64,000 nt of DNA from Carya illinoinensis (lineage: Eukaryota; Streptophyta; Magnoliopsida; Fagales; Juglandaceae). This document shows positions 1 through 12,560 of this stretch, piece after piece. The DNA lies in contig NC_056759.1 of the NCBI RefSeq assembly GCF_018687715.1, positions 459,501-523,500 of the forward strand, in the 5' to 3' direction. Positions within the stretch are counted from its first letter, which is position 1; every line of letters begins with the position of its first letter. The translations under genes and the position numbers were made by a program. The notes beneath the pieces are model-generated. The model was not told the DNA's origin and did not search any database. It saw only the letters and a list, made by a program, of their open reading frames with translations.

Positions 1-85
1 AAAAAAAAAAACTTTTGGATCTGTTTCCACATTTACATCGAATTAGCTTAGAAAGATGGAGCATTAACTCAACTGTGTCTAACAG

Positions 86-3000
86 GTGAGAAGGAACAAG
101 TTTGTTGAGATTCTTCCAATTAATGTTGGTTGTTTAGGTGCTTGTACTTATTGCAAGACAAAGCATGCTCGTGGTCATTTAGGGAGCTACACGATTGATA
201 GCCTTGTAAGTATCATGCCATCGGTATTTATTATTTGCTTGAACTAGGTTTCTATTTTATCAGAATTTCAACTTTGCAGGTTGGGCGCGTAAAATCTGTT
301 ATAGCTGATGGAGTGAAGGAGATATGGTTGAGCAGTGAAGATACCGGAGCCTATGGTAATAATAGCAATCTTTCCATCATGTTGCCTGTGTTACTGTGTA
401 AAAGCATTTGCCGATAATATGAAGTCCTGTTTCTGTGGAGTCTTTTCATGAAAATGACACTGGTGCTTTTTGTTGTTGTTTTGTATTAATCAAAGGGAAG
501 TAGATATGCGAGTTTCATCTTTATTTCATGGTAAAGTGCTCCAGGTTAAAAAGAACTAAAATGCAAATGCCGCATTCAAAATGTTCTTTTTGTCTAATTT
601 CGTATTTAACATCATAAAGTGTTGGCAAGCAGCTGAAGAAACTTGATTAGACCTGAGGCAGAAAATTACGCCAAAATTAAAAAGAAAATAAAGGCATTGC
701 TTATATTGTATTGTACAATAACTATGGTCTCCTGATGCTATCCAGGTCGTGACATTGGGGTCAATCTTCCGATTTTGTTAAATGCAATTGTTTCTGAGCT
801 TCCTCCTGATGCAAGCACGATGCTTCGGATTGGGATGACAAACCCTCCTTTTATGCTCGAGCACTTGAAAGAGATAGCAGAGGTTTTGTGTCACCCATGT
901 GTATACTCATTTCTACATGTACCGGTTCAATCTGGGAGTGATGCTGTCTTAAGTGTGAGTCCTAACACAACTGTTTCTTTCTATAAGAAAATTGACAACA
1001 TAAAATATAAAGAATAGAAATTGCATGTTAAAAGCACAAGCTCGTAAATTGGTTTTTTTTTAATTATTTATTTATTTATTTTTATTTAATCAGTAAATAG
1101 GAATTTTATTAAAAATAGGCGAAGCCAAGTGCACGGGACATAACAAGCTTGTAAATTGTTGATGCCTAGAGTTCCATTATGTGTTGGTTTCTTATACAAA
1201 TAGTTATTATGTGTTGGTTTCTTATCCAAATAATTACTTTCCTCTTATATTTTCTCAGGCAATGAATCGGGAATATACTGAGAGCGAGTTTAGGACTGTG
1301 GTTGATACCTTGATTGAGCTTGTGCCTGGGATGCAGATAGCAACCGATATCATATGTGGATTTCCTGGTTAGTTCTTTTATGTACTTTTTTCACTCTGGT
1401 TTGTTAATTTATGTTATTAATCTACATGGTTAGTGCTGAAGTAGAATACATTAAATGTTTAGTGTGCTCCAAATGATAAAATTGCTTGTGGGTTTGATGT
1501 AATAACATTTGGCTAATGGTGAAATTTTATGCTGCTCAGGAAGCAATTAGCAAATTTATTTATCGAATTGATATCCTAGAAAGAAAAATAACTATACACT
1601 GGTATCAATGCTTGTTAGAGAAACATGAAGCTGAATGTTATCATTCTGGAATTCTTTAGGATAATATTCATTTCTTGGGCTTCTTTTTTCAGGTGAAACG
1701 AATGAAGATTTTGCTCAAACTGTCAGTCTTATTAAGAAGTACAAGTTCCCTCAAGTTCATATATCTCAGTTTTATCCTCGACCGGGTATCCTCTTCATGA
1801 CATTGTACAGAACTTTCCATTGCGATTTTCTAGCTTCTTTATATTCTAGCAAAGTTACATTGGCAAAAAGCTCCTCATGCCTCTGGATTGCAAAAGATAT
1901 GTTGTTTGGCAGTAGACAGAACATTTTAATTTATGAAGGGTCATGACCGGCATAATTTGGCTGTAATACACATCTCAATGCGTTTTAGTATCTTACTCCT
2001 CACTTTTTGGAAAGTGAAGAATGTGGAACTTAAAGTAGTTAGCAAAATATCTTCTGACCATTTTCTGTATTTCATCTTTATTCCAAATTTAGGGACGCCT
2101 GCTGCAAGGATGAAAAAGGTTCCAAGTGCTGTAGTGAAGAAACGAAGTCGTGAGTTGACTTCTGTTTTTGAAGCTTTCACACCATATAATGGAATGGAGG
2201 GCAGAATAGAAAGAATATGGATAACTGAAGTTGCAGCAGATGGAATTCACCTGGTAAGAGTGCAAGGGTAAAAATAATTTTTTCTACATGCATTTTGAAT
2301 TCCAGTGGGGGTTGAGAGCCTAGTTGCAGTTTACTTTTCCAGTGCAACAAAACCTGATAATGGTTGTTAGGATGACACGTTGCTATTTGTTTTCATTTAT
2401 GTTTTTTTCTTGCAAGGGATTCTTCCTCAAGTTGCATCAACTTCATGAAGATTAATAACACCTTGCACTTTTTTATAATAACTTTCAAAGGGGTTGGTCT
2501 TCGGGAATCACTCCCTTCAAGGTCCAACGTTTAACACCTCATGGATGCAAACAATCCTTTGGGGCTACACTCCAAGGGGTTGGCCCATGTGGTGAAGGCC
2601 TTGGTCTTGGGGTATCACTCCCTTCAAGGTCCAAGGTCTAGCACCTCATGAGTACAAACAATCCTTTGGGGCCACACTCTCCAGTGAAAAGCTAGCGATT
2701 TAACTAGTTATATTTAGGAAAACTTCTGAAAGTGCGGTGCACGGGACAGAAGTTTACTTTGCAAGGGTGAGTTCAAAGGGCCCTGTCTTAGAGAGGTTTC
2801 CCGACATAAAATAAAATAAAATAAACCCAGTATCCAAAAACACAATTTCTACTCCCCCCCGCATGGAGTGAAAAAACACATGGTTGGAGTCCTTTTTTTA
2901 CATAGAAAATATAAATTTTCAGTGTCTTGCTTGGTGTTTCTTTTTTCTGACCGAATGTTCCTTCATTGCCAAGGTTGGCCATACCAAGGGATACGTGCAG

Positions 3001-3531
3001 GTGCTCGTGGTTGCTCCAGAAAGTATGCTGGGAGTTTCAGCTATTGTGAAGATAACATCTGTGGGAAGGTGGTCAGTTTTTGGAGAGGTGATGGAGACTA
3101 TCAACCACAAAAATCATAAATCAGTGTCAAGAAAGGATACTGGCGAGGATAAATTTTCCCCTTGCTCCAACGCTTGTGAAAGTTATGAGTGTACAAGAGA
3201 ACCGGAACCCTGTGCTTGTTGCGGACCCGAAAGCTGTGTAGGGCAGACTCCTTTAGAGGAAAGTGCCGCTTCAAGGAATTCCATGTTTCCAGAAGATCTA
3301 AACAGCCGATACTTGATCGGATGGTTATTAAGAAAGCGGAAGAACCACGCCAACAAAAGAGTGGAGGGAGAAATTGCCTCGGGATCCAAGAGAAAGCAAG
3401 AATGGACCCAAGGAAGCATTGGTGAGTGGAGTGTAGTCGATAAGGCCCTGCTGGGTGGAATGCTTGCGAGTTTCTTTGCTATCATGGCTTTACTGATACT
3501 ACTAGGTATTCGGTCTATGAGATCCAATTAA
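86..3531 (+). CDS. CDKAL1-type threonylcarbamoyladenosine tRNA methylthiotransferase, 3' part
   Basis: Radical-SAM enzyme that adds a methylthio group to t6A37 of tRNAs reading ANN codons. Only the C-terminal part is here; the N-terminal domain and start lie left of the window. Exons read as 86-205, 280-355, 746-954, 1259-1367, 1693-1785, 2093-2253 and 2974-3531, all joining in phase. The first exon carries the cluster-binding triad C-x3-C-x2-C (codons at 131, 143 and 152) followed by KTKHARG. Later exons give [19 protein letters not shown] and YPRPGTPAA, typical of the family. A TRAM-like beta-rich stretch follows, then a Cys-rich linker and a C-terminal hydrophobic helix ([20 protein letters not shown]) that would anchor it in the ER membrane, as in animal CDKAL1. 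The frame is clean and no damage is seen. Convergent with the MCTP gene. Confidence 0.93.
2491..2682 (+). repeat. imperfect two-copy direct repeat in a CDKAL1 intron
   Basis: Two copies of about 83 bp (2491-2573 and 2601-2682) share the cores ATCACTCCCTTCAAGGTCCA and GCAAACAATCCTTTGGGG... with a spacer that repeats part of the unit. The wording resembles the 3' parts of plant non-LTR or SINE elements with a box-B-like core, so a retroelement origin is inferred rather than shown. It lies between the sixth and seventh exons listed for the methylthiotransferase. Confidence 0.6.
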
Positions 3532-4079
3532 TGTAAGATTGATTGTGTCTGTCTTTTTCTCTAGAAGCATCGAAAAAAGATTTGCTGAGGTTGATTTTTT
3601 CTTTTTCTTTTTTAGTTCTTTTTAATTTTATTTTTGGAGGTGAATTTTGTTAGACGAATGTTATGCGGAATTTTGTTTAGTAATCGTTTCAGTTCCTCTG
3701 ACCAGCTTCATTCATCTATCTAATCTTAATTTTTCGTAGTTGTAGTTGGAGTGTACTAGTCGGTAAGTACACTCACTGGATTACTCTTTTGGCTCAACAG
3801 GATCTAGAATTAGAGCCATTTAAGAATGATTTGGTTCCATTCATAATAACCTCGATGATTCTGCCGGGGGATATATGTACATATCAATCAGGACAAAGAC
3901 TGGATCATGGCTGGGTGGGTCGGGGTAGCAGGGAAAAAGAGCAAAAAATCATGGCTACTTTTTTGCTTTTGTTGGGTTTATTCACCGATCCATCATCTTT
4001 CTTGTTCACAAGAATCGACAAGTAAATTAACGAATGCTTCAAAAAAAAAAACTGATAATAACCTCCATCAGCTCGGTAC
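3532..4079. other. convergent 3' spacer
   Basis: Lies between the methylthiotransferase stop and the MCTP stop and should hold both 3' UTRs. It is T-rich on the + strand just after the stop (3590-3640). No coding signal or repeat was recognised. Confidence 0.6.
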
Positions 4080-7000
4080 TCATAGCAGCATCTCCGACTT
4101 GCTCGGCAATCTCTTGAAGAAATTGACAGGTACGGAAGGTAACTTGCCTCTGAGCCGGGGATGCCGAAGCAGGTACAGCCCAACCAGCACTGCAACTACT
4201 TGGAATGGAGTAATGTAAATAAATATGGCCCAGATCAATGAGAAGATGATGAAGATTGCCGTAGCCCTTGGATCTCTCCAGCTTAGAATCGCTAAAGCCC
4301 TTTCCCCTTGTGTTGCCAAATCTCCGACTACTGTTTGAACCCTACCCGCCACACTCCGCAACCGGTCATACCTCATCCTTACAATATCAGTTTGTCTAGT
4401 CGTTGGGAATGTGTCGAATTCCTCATCCAGCTCATCTGGACCTGAAAACTCTGCTTTTGAAAGCCGTGCATCCATGTGAGGTGGGTCTCTTTGCCTGAAC
4501 CGATAGTTCCAAATCCCAATCACGAACAAGTACAGGAAAATCGTGGGCAAGATCAGTTCTGGGTAGCAAACCAATATCAAGAACAAGAAGTGCACAAGAC
4601 AAGTTGTAATCGGGTTTCTCCAGTAACATATGTCCCGTAACCATCTAAAAACAGCCGAAACCCCAGAGATAAGCGCCATTATTCGGAAAAAGTTGGCCTT
4701 GCTTCTCCTGAGGCTCCACATATTGTAATCCACATCAAGCATGTACTCCACAGCTTCACGCCGGAGCGGTGGCTCTGCTCGGCCTAGCCTTGCTGCCACA
4801 ATATGCGTTGCCTGGTACCGAAGCCATTCAATGTGCCTAACCGGTATGGGCTGAACATAATGCATTTTCGGAAGCAGGGGCTTTCCGTATTGAGCGACCA
4901 TGTTAGCCCAAGCTGTACAAGTGAACCTCAACGCCAATTGAAGTTCCCCATGCTTCTTCAAACCGGATGGTTGGAGAACCAACAATGGATAGAAATGGGT
5001 ATAAACTCGATCAGTTTCTAACGTCGATAGTCGAATTCTCACCTTCCCAATCCTTTGATCTCTTGCTCCATCATCTTTGCTTCCATTGACATGCGAATTA
5101 TCGAAGACACCTATGGTGATCACGGTACACGGGTCATAAACATCCCACGTATACTGCTCATTCCAGCGAGGAGCCAGGGTGTTGAGAAGCGTTCTTGTTC
5201 GAATCCATTTGTTCCCATACTTCGCCACGCAATATGCATCAGTAGTTCCACCATCCTTTCCCTTCATCGGATGCAAGTTCTGGGCACTTAGAATCCCAAG
5301 TTCAAGAATTCCAATGCTTGGTTTTCTGAGGTGCTTCAACGAGGGCTGCAGGTCACTGCTGAAATGCGTGGCCTCATCAAGAACATGGTAAACTGCGTCC
5401 ACCCAGAGGCCAAGGTGGATCTTGCTCGAGAACTTTTCTTTCTTCTTCTCGGTCTCCTCTTCAGCTCCCACAGCATGCTTGTGGAGATTATACCAGCGGG
5501 GATCCGGGAGCTTGGCTGTCTCGTTGGTTCTTATTGGGACCTCTCTAAGCGAAATGACCACCCTGCCTAAGATCTCTTCCTTGCCAGGTGCCACCCTGTC
5601 CTCAACCGACACGGTTATGACATCTTCTAAAGGATCCGATACCACAAACCAGAGCGTGTCATCCCAAATCGGGTTATTAGCAGCAACAGGCTTCCCGGAA
5701 GACGTGGTGACTCTCAGCTGATTCCCAACCTGTACCTTCAAGTATGGCACGGAAGCTCGGCCTCTTTCAGAAGGAATAAGATCCTGAGCTCCAATTGCAT
5801 GAACTCTAAGGTAGTATAGCTTGGGGGAAAAGTAGACCTTTGATCGCGTATCGGAGAGGTTTGCATGGCTGATGTTGTGTGCATCGGAGAGCCATGCCTC
5901 AGGAAAGCACTCATCAGCCTGTGTTCCCATCCAAACCGCCAGCATAATCTCCCCTTGGTCCTTGATCCCCTTCTTGTCCTCCAATTTGTACCACTGAGGA
6001 GCCAAGGGGCTATCCGGTGGCAGCCGAACAGGCAGTTCATTGAGGTCAAAACTAACTCTCCCAACAAAATCATCTTTCGTAATCATATCCTTATCTTTCA
6101 GAGTCACTTCCAGCAGGTTAGATTGCAACCTGTCCTTTGAAAATGCGAAGACCTGCTTCCACACCGGATTCTGGTTCTTCTCCAAATGTTTTGTAACGCC
6201 TTTGTAGTTCCCAAGCTTGACTTCCACATAGGGATCGAGGCTTCCTGTGACGTCCATGACAGGAAGATCTCTGGCCTTCACCACGTTCACATACAAGTAG
6301 TGCATCTGCTCCACTAGATCATATGTACTCATTGTCTTGTCCCCTCCTCGGTAGCCTCCTAGGTAGCGCCGACGTGCTGCCAGTGGAGGGCTAGTCTCCC
6401 TTAACGCGAACTCTGGGTTCTGTCTCGTGGGAAAGGCCTGCATGTGCATGACACTCGCCGGGCCTGCAGCCGCCCGTGCAAAATCGGTTCTGGTTTCCAC
6501 TGCCGCTGCTGCCTTTTCCTTCATATGCCCGGTCTCAAACCCAAATCCGGAGGACATTGAAGGTTGTGGTGGAGGAGCAGGACCGCCGGTACCGGTTCCA
6601 ACAGAGTGAAAGGTTCTCACTTCTTTCTCCTTCTTCTTCTTCTTCTTTTCCTCGTAGACCCTGCTTTCTTCTTGTTGTTCTTCGAGCTTGTTAATGTTGA
6701 TCTCTTGCAAGGGCGTGCCCTTGTCGACTTCGACACCAGTAGCTTGTGGTGGAGGAGTATAATTAGCAGAAGAAGGATCGTGTATGAGGTAAATTCTGAG
6801 TGAAATATCGCCTTTGATGTGAGAGAAGAGGCCCCGTTTGTCAAGCGGGTAGCGCTGGACGGTGGCTTCAGACTCGGCGAAAGGGACTGAGACACCGTAT
6901 ATTCTGACACGGCCGAGGAAGTTCTTGTGGTGGCCGCCTTTCCCGTCGTGGTAAACCACGACATCAATGGTCTTGCTGGGGAGGCCACTGGGGTTGTTCA

Positions 7001-7169
7001 AGTCGAAGAGGAGATTCTCGTTCCAGTAGGGATTGAGGTCATTGTGCTTGGTTTGGGTCCGTTGCCGCTGCTCATCGAAATCTACCTCCACGAAGGGGCT
7101 GGCGGAGCCTTGACCATCTTTGGGCATGAGGTCATTGGCATCGTGAACCTCAACCACCAATTTGGTCAT
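4080..7169 (-). CDS. MCTP family protein (multiple C2 domains and transmembrane region; QUIRKY/FTIP type)
   Basis: Intronless gene for 1029 residues. The start is the ATG at 7169, giving MTKLVVEVHDANDLMPKDGQ, because upstream in-frame codons have no ATG. Domains: C2 at about 1-130 (PKDGQGSASPFVEVDFD), a disordered Pro- and Lys-rich linker 140-280, C2 at about 290-410 (DVTGSLDPYVEVKLG), C2 at about 455-575, C2 at about 620-745 (GTTDAYCVAKYGNKWIRTRT), then the plant phosphoribosyltransferase C-terminal region (PRT_C) from about 860 with two hydrophobic stretches, ending in the family signature NFFKRLPSKSEMLL. Known members sit at ER-plasma membrane contacts, often plasmodesmata, and carry FT-like proteins or receptor-kinase signalling. 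Length and ending are normal. Which MCTP subgroup it belongs to cannot be decided here; the N-terminal C2 points to a four-C2 member. Confidence 0.95.
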   Translation of the reverse strand: MTKLVVEVHDANDLMPKDGQGSASPFVEVDFDEQRQRTQTKHNDLNPYWNENLLFDLNNPSGLPSKTIDVVVYHDGKGGHHKNFLGRVRIYGVSVPFAESEATVQRYPLDKRGLFSHIKGDISLRIYLIHDPSSANYTPPPQATGVEVDKGTPLQEININKLEEQQEESRVYEEKKKKKKEKEVRTFHSVGTGTGGPAPPPQPSMSSGFGFETGHMKEKAAAAVETRTDFARAAAGPASVMHMQAFPTRQNPEFALRETSPPLAARRRYLGGYRGGDKTMSTYDLVEQMHYLYVNVVKARDLPVMDVTGSLDPYVEVKLGNYKGVTKHLEKNQNPVWKQVFAFSKDRLQSNLLEVTLKDKDMITKDDFVGRVSFDLNELPVRLPPDSPLAPQWYKLEDKKGIKDQGEIMLAVWMGTQADECFPEAWLSDAHNISHANLSDTRSKVYFSPKLYYLRVHAIGAQDLIPSERGRASVPYLKVQVGNQLRVTTSSGKPVAANNPIWDDTLWFVVSDPLEDVITVSVEDRVAPGKEEILGRVVISLREVPIRTNETAKLPDPRWYNLHKHAVGAEEETEKKKEKFSSKIHLGLWVDAVYHVLDEATHFSSDLQPSLKHLRKPSIGILELGILSAQNLHPMKGKDGGTTDAYCVAKYGNKWIRTRTLLNTLAPRWNEQYTWDVYDPCTVITIGVFDNSHVNGSKDDGARDQRIGKVRIRLSTLETDRVYTHFYPLLVLQPSGLKKHGELQLALRFTCTAWANMVAQYGKPLLPKMHYVQPIPVRHIEWLRYQATHIVAARLGRAEPPLRREAVEYMLDVDYNMWSLRRSKANFFRIMALISGVSAVFRWLRDICYWRNPITTCLVHFLFLILVCYPELILPTIFLYLFVIGIWNYRFRQRDPPHMDARLSKAEFSGPDELDEEFDTFPTTRQTDIVRMRYDRLRSVAGRVQTVVGDLATQGERALAILSWRDPRATAIFIIFSLIWAIFIYITPFQVVAVLVGLYLLRHPRLRGKLPSVPVNFFKRLPSKSEMLL

Positions 7170-7219
7170 GTTGTGTGGATGGAAGCTGGGAAGCTTCACC
7201 GTGGCGGTAGGTAGTGAAA

Positions 7220-7366
7220 GCGTAGGACTGAAGAAGAAGAAGAAGAAGAAGAAGAAGAAATGATTAATGGCGGTAGGAGTGAAGGAGAGGGAGAAAAAAG
7301 ATAAGCGAGATGGGAAGAAGAAGAGTAGGCGGTGGTGGAGATGAGATAGTCATTTGGGACAAAATA

Positions 7367-7406
<40 letters not shown>

Positions 7407-7520
7407 ATGCTTCTGTTTGGTGGTGTTGGAGTGTGAGGTGGCCCCGTAGTCATATGGCTTTGATAGGGAGAGATTCTGGTGGATACACTCTGATTATTTG
7501 AGAGAGAGAGAGAGAGAGAG
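7220..7520. repeat. (GAA)n and (GA)n microsatellites in the MCTP 5' leader
   Basis: A GAA run at about 7227-7259 and GA runs at about 7372-7404 and 7501-7520. On the coding (minus) strand these are CT-rich tracts 50-350 bp upstream of the MCTP start codon, so they probably fall in its 5' UTR or core promoter. Confidence 0.85.
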
Positions 7521-9168
7521 AACATTTGAGTTTTGGGGTGTGATATTCATCGTAATTATAATTTGTCGGTTAATAGCAACAACGACATGGGTGCGTAGGT
7601 GAAGAGAGAAGAATGCTAAACTAAAGTATTTAGTTCTTATTTCTTCTGTAGGGATTAAAGCGATCACTACAATATTCATAAAAGTTTTCTTTTTCCAAAA
7701 GTAAAGATTCGTTTTCAATTGGATCTTATCCCTTTCAAGGAATTGCGCAGATCCATTAATTATACTGCTGTGAAGCTTGGTCTGCTCTTCTGTCTGAAAG
7801 GTCAGCAATATGATAATCTCCCTTTTGCCCAACACCGGAAAACAGCTGCTCTCTCTTTTTTTTTAATGAATTAAAAAATCATTCTTTCATTTTTTTTTCT
7901 ATTAAAAAAGAACAGAAGAAGAAAATAACTTTGATTTGATTCATTAAACTCTATGAACAGCTTGGATATTTATTTGGAGAGATGAAATGCGTGAGTCTGC
8001 TTGATTACAAAGATTGGGGTTGTAACAAGAGAAGCCAAGTAGTTGAAGCATGGATGGATGTTTGTTATTTCACGGCCGGATGTAACTTTAGATTATACCC
8101 TTTGTCAATAGAAATGACCAATGAGTCAATTTGCATTACATACCTAACGATGAAGTACCTTAACATGGGAGAAATCCCTACACCATCTCCCTCTCTCTCT
8201 CTTCCTATTTGATCTTTTGTTTTGTCTGTTTGATTGCCTTGCTTTTCTTTTTCTTTTTGATGGGCATGTCTTTTGTTTGTCCGTTTGCAATATTTTGTTT
8301 AAAAGATATGTCCAAATACTACTCCTCTCCCAACTTTTTCCAAGTAGGGATTATTATTGGATACAGTTAACTAAAAAGATATGGTACATAGTCGTCCCGA
8401 TCAGTCCTAAGATATCATCATCAAACTTCTAAGATAAGAAAGAAATAATATCCAAACACTTAACTTTGAAAGAAAGGCAGTAAATAGTAAAAGCAAATAT
8501 ATATAATTATTGATTTGATTATATAGTATGGGTGAATTTAAGTTAGGGATGTGTTGCAGAAGATGAAAAGTGAGGGAAATAGATGTCATATATGTATGAG
8601 AGGGAATAAAATGCGGTGGGTGGCAGCCCCAGGTGAGGTGGGTCATTGTTGGGGTCTGCGTCACCCTCATTGAGTGGAAGGAAGACTTACAGATGATTTT
8701 CGCATGATAATATTTATTATTATTACTTTGTCTTGAAGGTAGCTACCTAGCATTTTCCAATTTTTATTAATTAATTCTGGTTTTAGTTTGACTGTAACGA
8801 TAAATTAAAACAAAGGGAAAAAAATAAGAAAATGAGGGAGTGGTCTGTACGATCATTTTACCACACAAAAAAGTAGTTGTTGTATGTGGAATAAGTTGTG
8901 GTTTGGAGGTCGCAATCAAAAAACAAGTAGTGGAATTAACTATTTAATTTAATTTTAAAAGTGTTCAAAGCTTGGGATGGGAATGGAACTCCAATTTCAC
9001 ACACAGCCCACAAACTGGATCAGGATCATATCTAATATTAAATAATGCAATAATTAACAATTAATAATTAATACGGGAGGATGACCCCAAAACACTCTAG
9101 ATATAGGGAATGAGTATGTGCATGGATCAATGGAATCCAAAAAGTGTCTTAATTGCTTCTCTATCTAT

Positions 9169-9205
<37 letters not shown>

Positions 9206-11619
9206 GTTATGTATAAAGTTGTTGGGTGCATATGCATATACATTCGATGGAGAGTGCAGATGGCAGTCTTTGGCTTCTGATCTGGTATATTTTAAAATGA
9301 TAATCATGACTTAGCTTAGTGGGAGGATGAATTAAATGCTTATGAGGTTGGTTGGGGGTTGCTTAAGCCTTATCTATATTATATTATATTATATTATATA
9401 TAATGATGGTTATACTTATATGATCAGGCCATCTCCTCCCAACTCCAAAAATATTCATTAGCTAAGACTATTATTTATAATAATAATTTACTCATTTGGT
9501 GTCTATTTATTTAATTAATTAGATAGCTTCGATAGATACTCTCATCAGTCTACATACACATATCTATGATCTAGAGGACATCCTACTTTGTATAGACCCG
9601 TACATGACCTACGTACGGTTCATCAACAACACTACTGCATCTGCATCTGCGTGTAATTAATTACACTACTTACTATTCATAATTACTATTCTCTTTACCT
9701 TTCAGCATGCACTTGTCATTTTGATTACTCTTTCCTATCCATATTATTATTTCTTAAAATACCAATCATTATTTTAATACGCAAGACTTTAGACTATTTT
9801 TTAAAAAAAAAATAAAGAAATTAATCTCATGGTCATATAGTTAAGGAGAGAAGGTACAAGATTCATGTGACAGTAGTGTCATGTAATGGAGTATTTAAAT
9901 TAGTTAACAATGTTTAATGAGTAAGTACAATAAATATTAATATATAGCTAGATAGATAGATAGGTAGGTAGGTAGGTCGGTCGGTCCATAGCCTCAAAAA
10001 GTCTCTCTCATGGTCTTCAATTTGTTTTTTTCTTTCCCAGTTCAAACATTGGTAATTTTGACCAGATCAAACCTGACGTTCAAGATCTACTTACAATGCT
10101 CCAGCTAGCTCCACCTAAATTTAGTACTCTTTTTTTTTTTTTTCTCCCGCTCATGAATTAAAGCAAAAGGTAGAGGCAGAGGTGCATACGCAATGTCATG
10201 CGAGGTCTAGGCAGGCGTCTTAACTCTTACGTGCCTCAATGTCAAAGGCTAAGGCAAGCAACGAAAGGTATTAACCGAAGAATAATGACTATTCTACTAC
10301 TTTTCTATTATTTTATTTTATTTTATTATTTTTTTTAATTTGATAATTAAGAAAGTGATTAGGAGTATAATTATATATTTTTAAAATTTTTTATTAATGA
10401 TTAAATATATTAAAAAAATACTTAAAAGAAAATAAAGAAAAAATAAATACACTATAAATAGTAAAATGAGAGTGAAAGAATCATTTACCGAATATTAGAC
10501 TAGGCGAAGTAAAAATCAAAACTCCATCTTCTTTTTGGGGGGATTAAATTAGTCTAGGCCCAATCTCTTCAAACCCACTTTAATGGCCCAAGCCCAAGAG
10601 TTATTGGGGGCCGAAGGAGAAGATAGTCAAAGACCGCCAATCATCTACAACGAAATCCACTTAACTGGGGGGTGAAAACGGGCAAGGTACACTAGTAGAG
10701 TCCAATCACCCGATTCTCTTTTAGGCTTTAGCAGTACAACACTTAACTATTCCATATGCGAAGTAAAGGGCTTGGAGTTGGACTAAAAAAAAGTTAACTA
10801 TTCATTATCTTCTCCCTAAAGATCTAACTTAAGCTTCTGCCATGCCAATCTGCTATGGTTTATTGTGTGCAGGAAGATCATGAAGGAAAGGATTATTCCA
10901 GGTGTTCGTGAACTGCATTAATTTTAGAGAAGTGCGTAAAGAGATTTTATGAAAATATATTTATAAACTGACGTAATTTCATATGATACGTTAAATTAAC
11001 TTTATAACATGATATCTTGTATCGAATTATGTGAATTTGTATTTGTAAAATACTTTTAGTAGTTAAAGCATAACCAAATACATATACAAGAGTACCATTG
11101 CAGAACGTAGATAATATAATTAAATAAGGTGGGATTAGACAGTCACAAGTATTCAACAAAACAAAATAAGAGAGAAGCCTAAAACCAACAACAACGGATT
11201 AATAGTGGAAGGGATAGAAAACTTTCAATATTCGCTTTAATGGCCCAAACCAAGAATTAAAGAGGATGCAAATTACAATTAAACCAATTCGAGGGTCTTC
11301 TAGTTGTAGCACGAACAAGGAATAAAGCAAAGGCGGCTCGGCCCTGCCCTGCAAAGTTGGACACGCAGATACACTAACATTCTACGTGTGCATCCGGTGA
11401 TGCACACTAACTCCGTCAGTTGGAACTCAACCGCAACGTGCAAACTCCACGTACTTACACCTACACCTCCTGTTCCAACCCTGAAAACTGCAAACCCCCC
11501 ACCCCCATAATCCCGCAACTGAACCTCTGCAAACCAAGCCAATTAAGCCTCCTCCTCCGATTGATCACCCGGCCCAAACTCTTATTAATCCTGAAATAGA
11601 CCAAGATATATAAAATAGG
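7521..11619. other. AT-rich intergenic spacer, no gene recognised
   Basis: About 4.1 kb between the MCTP promoter and the LEA-type gene. It holds a TA microsatellite (9172-9200), TATAT repeats at 9376-9400, a GATA/GGTA/GGTC run (9951-9985) and a poly-T tract (10130-10144). Open frames here are short and have composition unlike coding DNA. The stretch 10270-10510 is extremely AT-rich with weak inverted symmetry and could be a decayed MITE. No RNA gene was recognised. Confidence 0.6.
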
Positions 11620-12149
11620 ATGAATTCCCTGCTGGCCTTTTGTCTCGTTGTCTCTTCACCGGCTGCAGCCAGAGTGTGGTCTCCAATTACTCCAAATAAG
11701 CAGGAGCAAGGAAATCAGCAAGTGATTGTTAAAGAAGGCCATAGAACGATTGTTGTCGAATGTGAACCGGATCATGTTCATGGCCACCCCAACACCATAG
11801 TCTCTATCTCACCCGAACAACACCATGTCCATACGCCCGAGTCTATTGATGCCAAAGCTGCAGGGGGTATCTCATCTACCGTAAACGCTAAGGAGTATAT
11901 CAAAGAATCCTCATCTTTCCTTCCAAATGTCGGTCATGATCAAGGCCTTTCACAATCATCAAGGAACGCTGAGAGAGCAGAGACCCAAGTTACTCCTAAG
12001 GAGCTCATATGCGATGCCTTGGGAAAATGCAAGCACAAGATAGCTACTGCAATGGGAAAGGCTAAAGACATGGTTTCCGAGACGACACACGAGGCTATTG
12101 ACAAGACGAAGGAGATGAAGCACAAGGCAAAGGAGACTGAACTGTTGCG

Positions 12150-12560
12150 CCTCTGGCCTATCTAAAAATCACACAAAATGATAGAGAGACAATATTTAAG
12201 TGATTCGGCAACTTGTTTACGTCTACTGAAGCGAAAACTCAGTATTTTCAATATAGTTATACAAAATTACAAACACTCATAAACAACTCTCTATCTCTCA
12301 AAATGCCCTCTGTTCTGTGTTTTCCCATAACCTATTTTCGCCCTTAACCCTCTGCTTGATCACTCATCGCAGTGAGGATAACTTATCTTTAGCAAATAAC
12401 CTCCTTTTATAGGAGAAGCCATGGGGGACAAAACTCCCACGTTTCTTGACCAAGATGCAGCCTCTTTTGCTTTTGCTGGAGAGCTCAGTTGGTGGGTGGC
12501 CTAATAGAGTTAAGAAATAAAACGGTACCTAATAATCCAAGAAAGAAAACAGTACACACT
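12150..12560. mobile_element. possible insertion splitting the LEA coding region
   Basis: About 400 bp of AT-rich, non-LEA sequence separates two stretches that both encode Lys/Ala/Glu-rich LEA helix. It contains GTGATTCGGCAACTTGTTTA near 12200, a wording common in plant transposon ends, and several stops in every frame. Neither a target-site duplication nor terminal repeats could be defined, so the borders are approximate. A badly formed intron is the alternative. Confidence 0.4.

Noticed and set aside
3183..3527. 114-codon frame antisense to the last methylthiotransferase exon
   Set aside because: Shadow frame opposite a phase-verified exon.
7170..7199. Ten-residue N-terminal extension of the MCTP protein
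   Set aside because: It would start at GTG; the first ATG is at 7169 and gives the family N-terminus.
7196..7525. Ser/Leu-rich frame upstream of the MCTP gene
   Set aside because: Arises from GA and GAA microsatellites in the 5' leader.
9200..9700. A microRNA precursor in the AT-rich spacer
   Set aside because: No sequence of the conserved plant miRNA families was seen and no long clean stem was found by eye.
10270..10510. MITE in the MCTP-LEA spacer
   Set aside because: Symmetry is explained by nearly pure A/T; arms do not match when G and C positions are considered.
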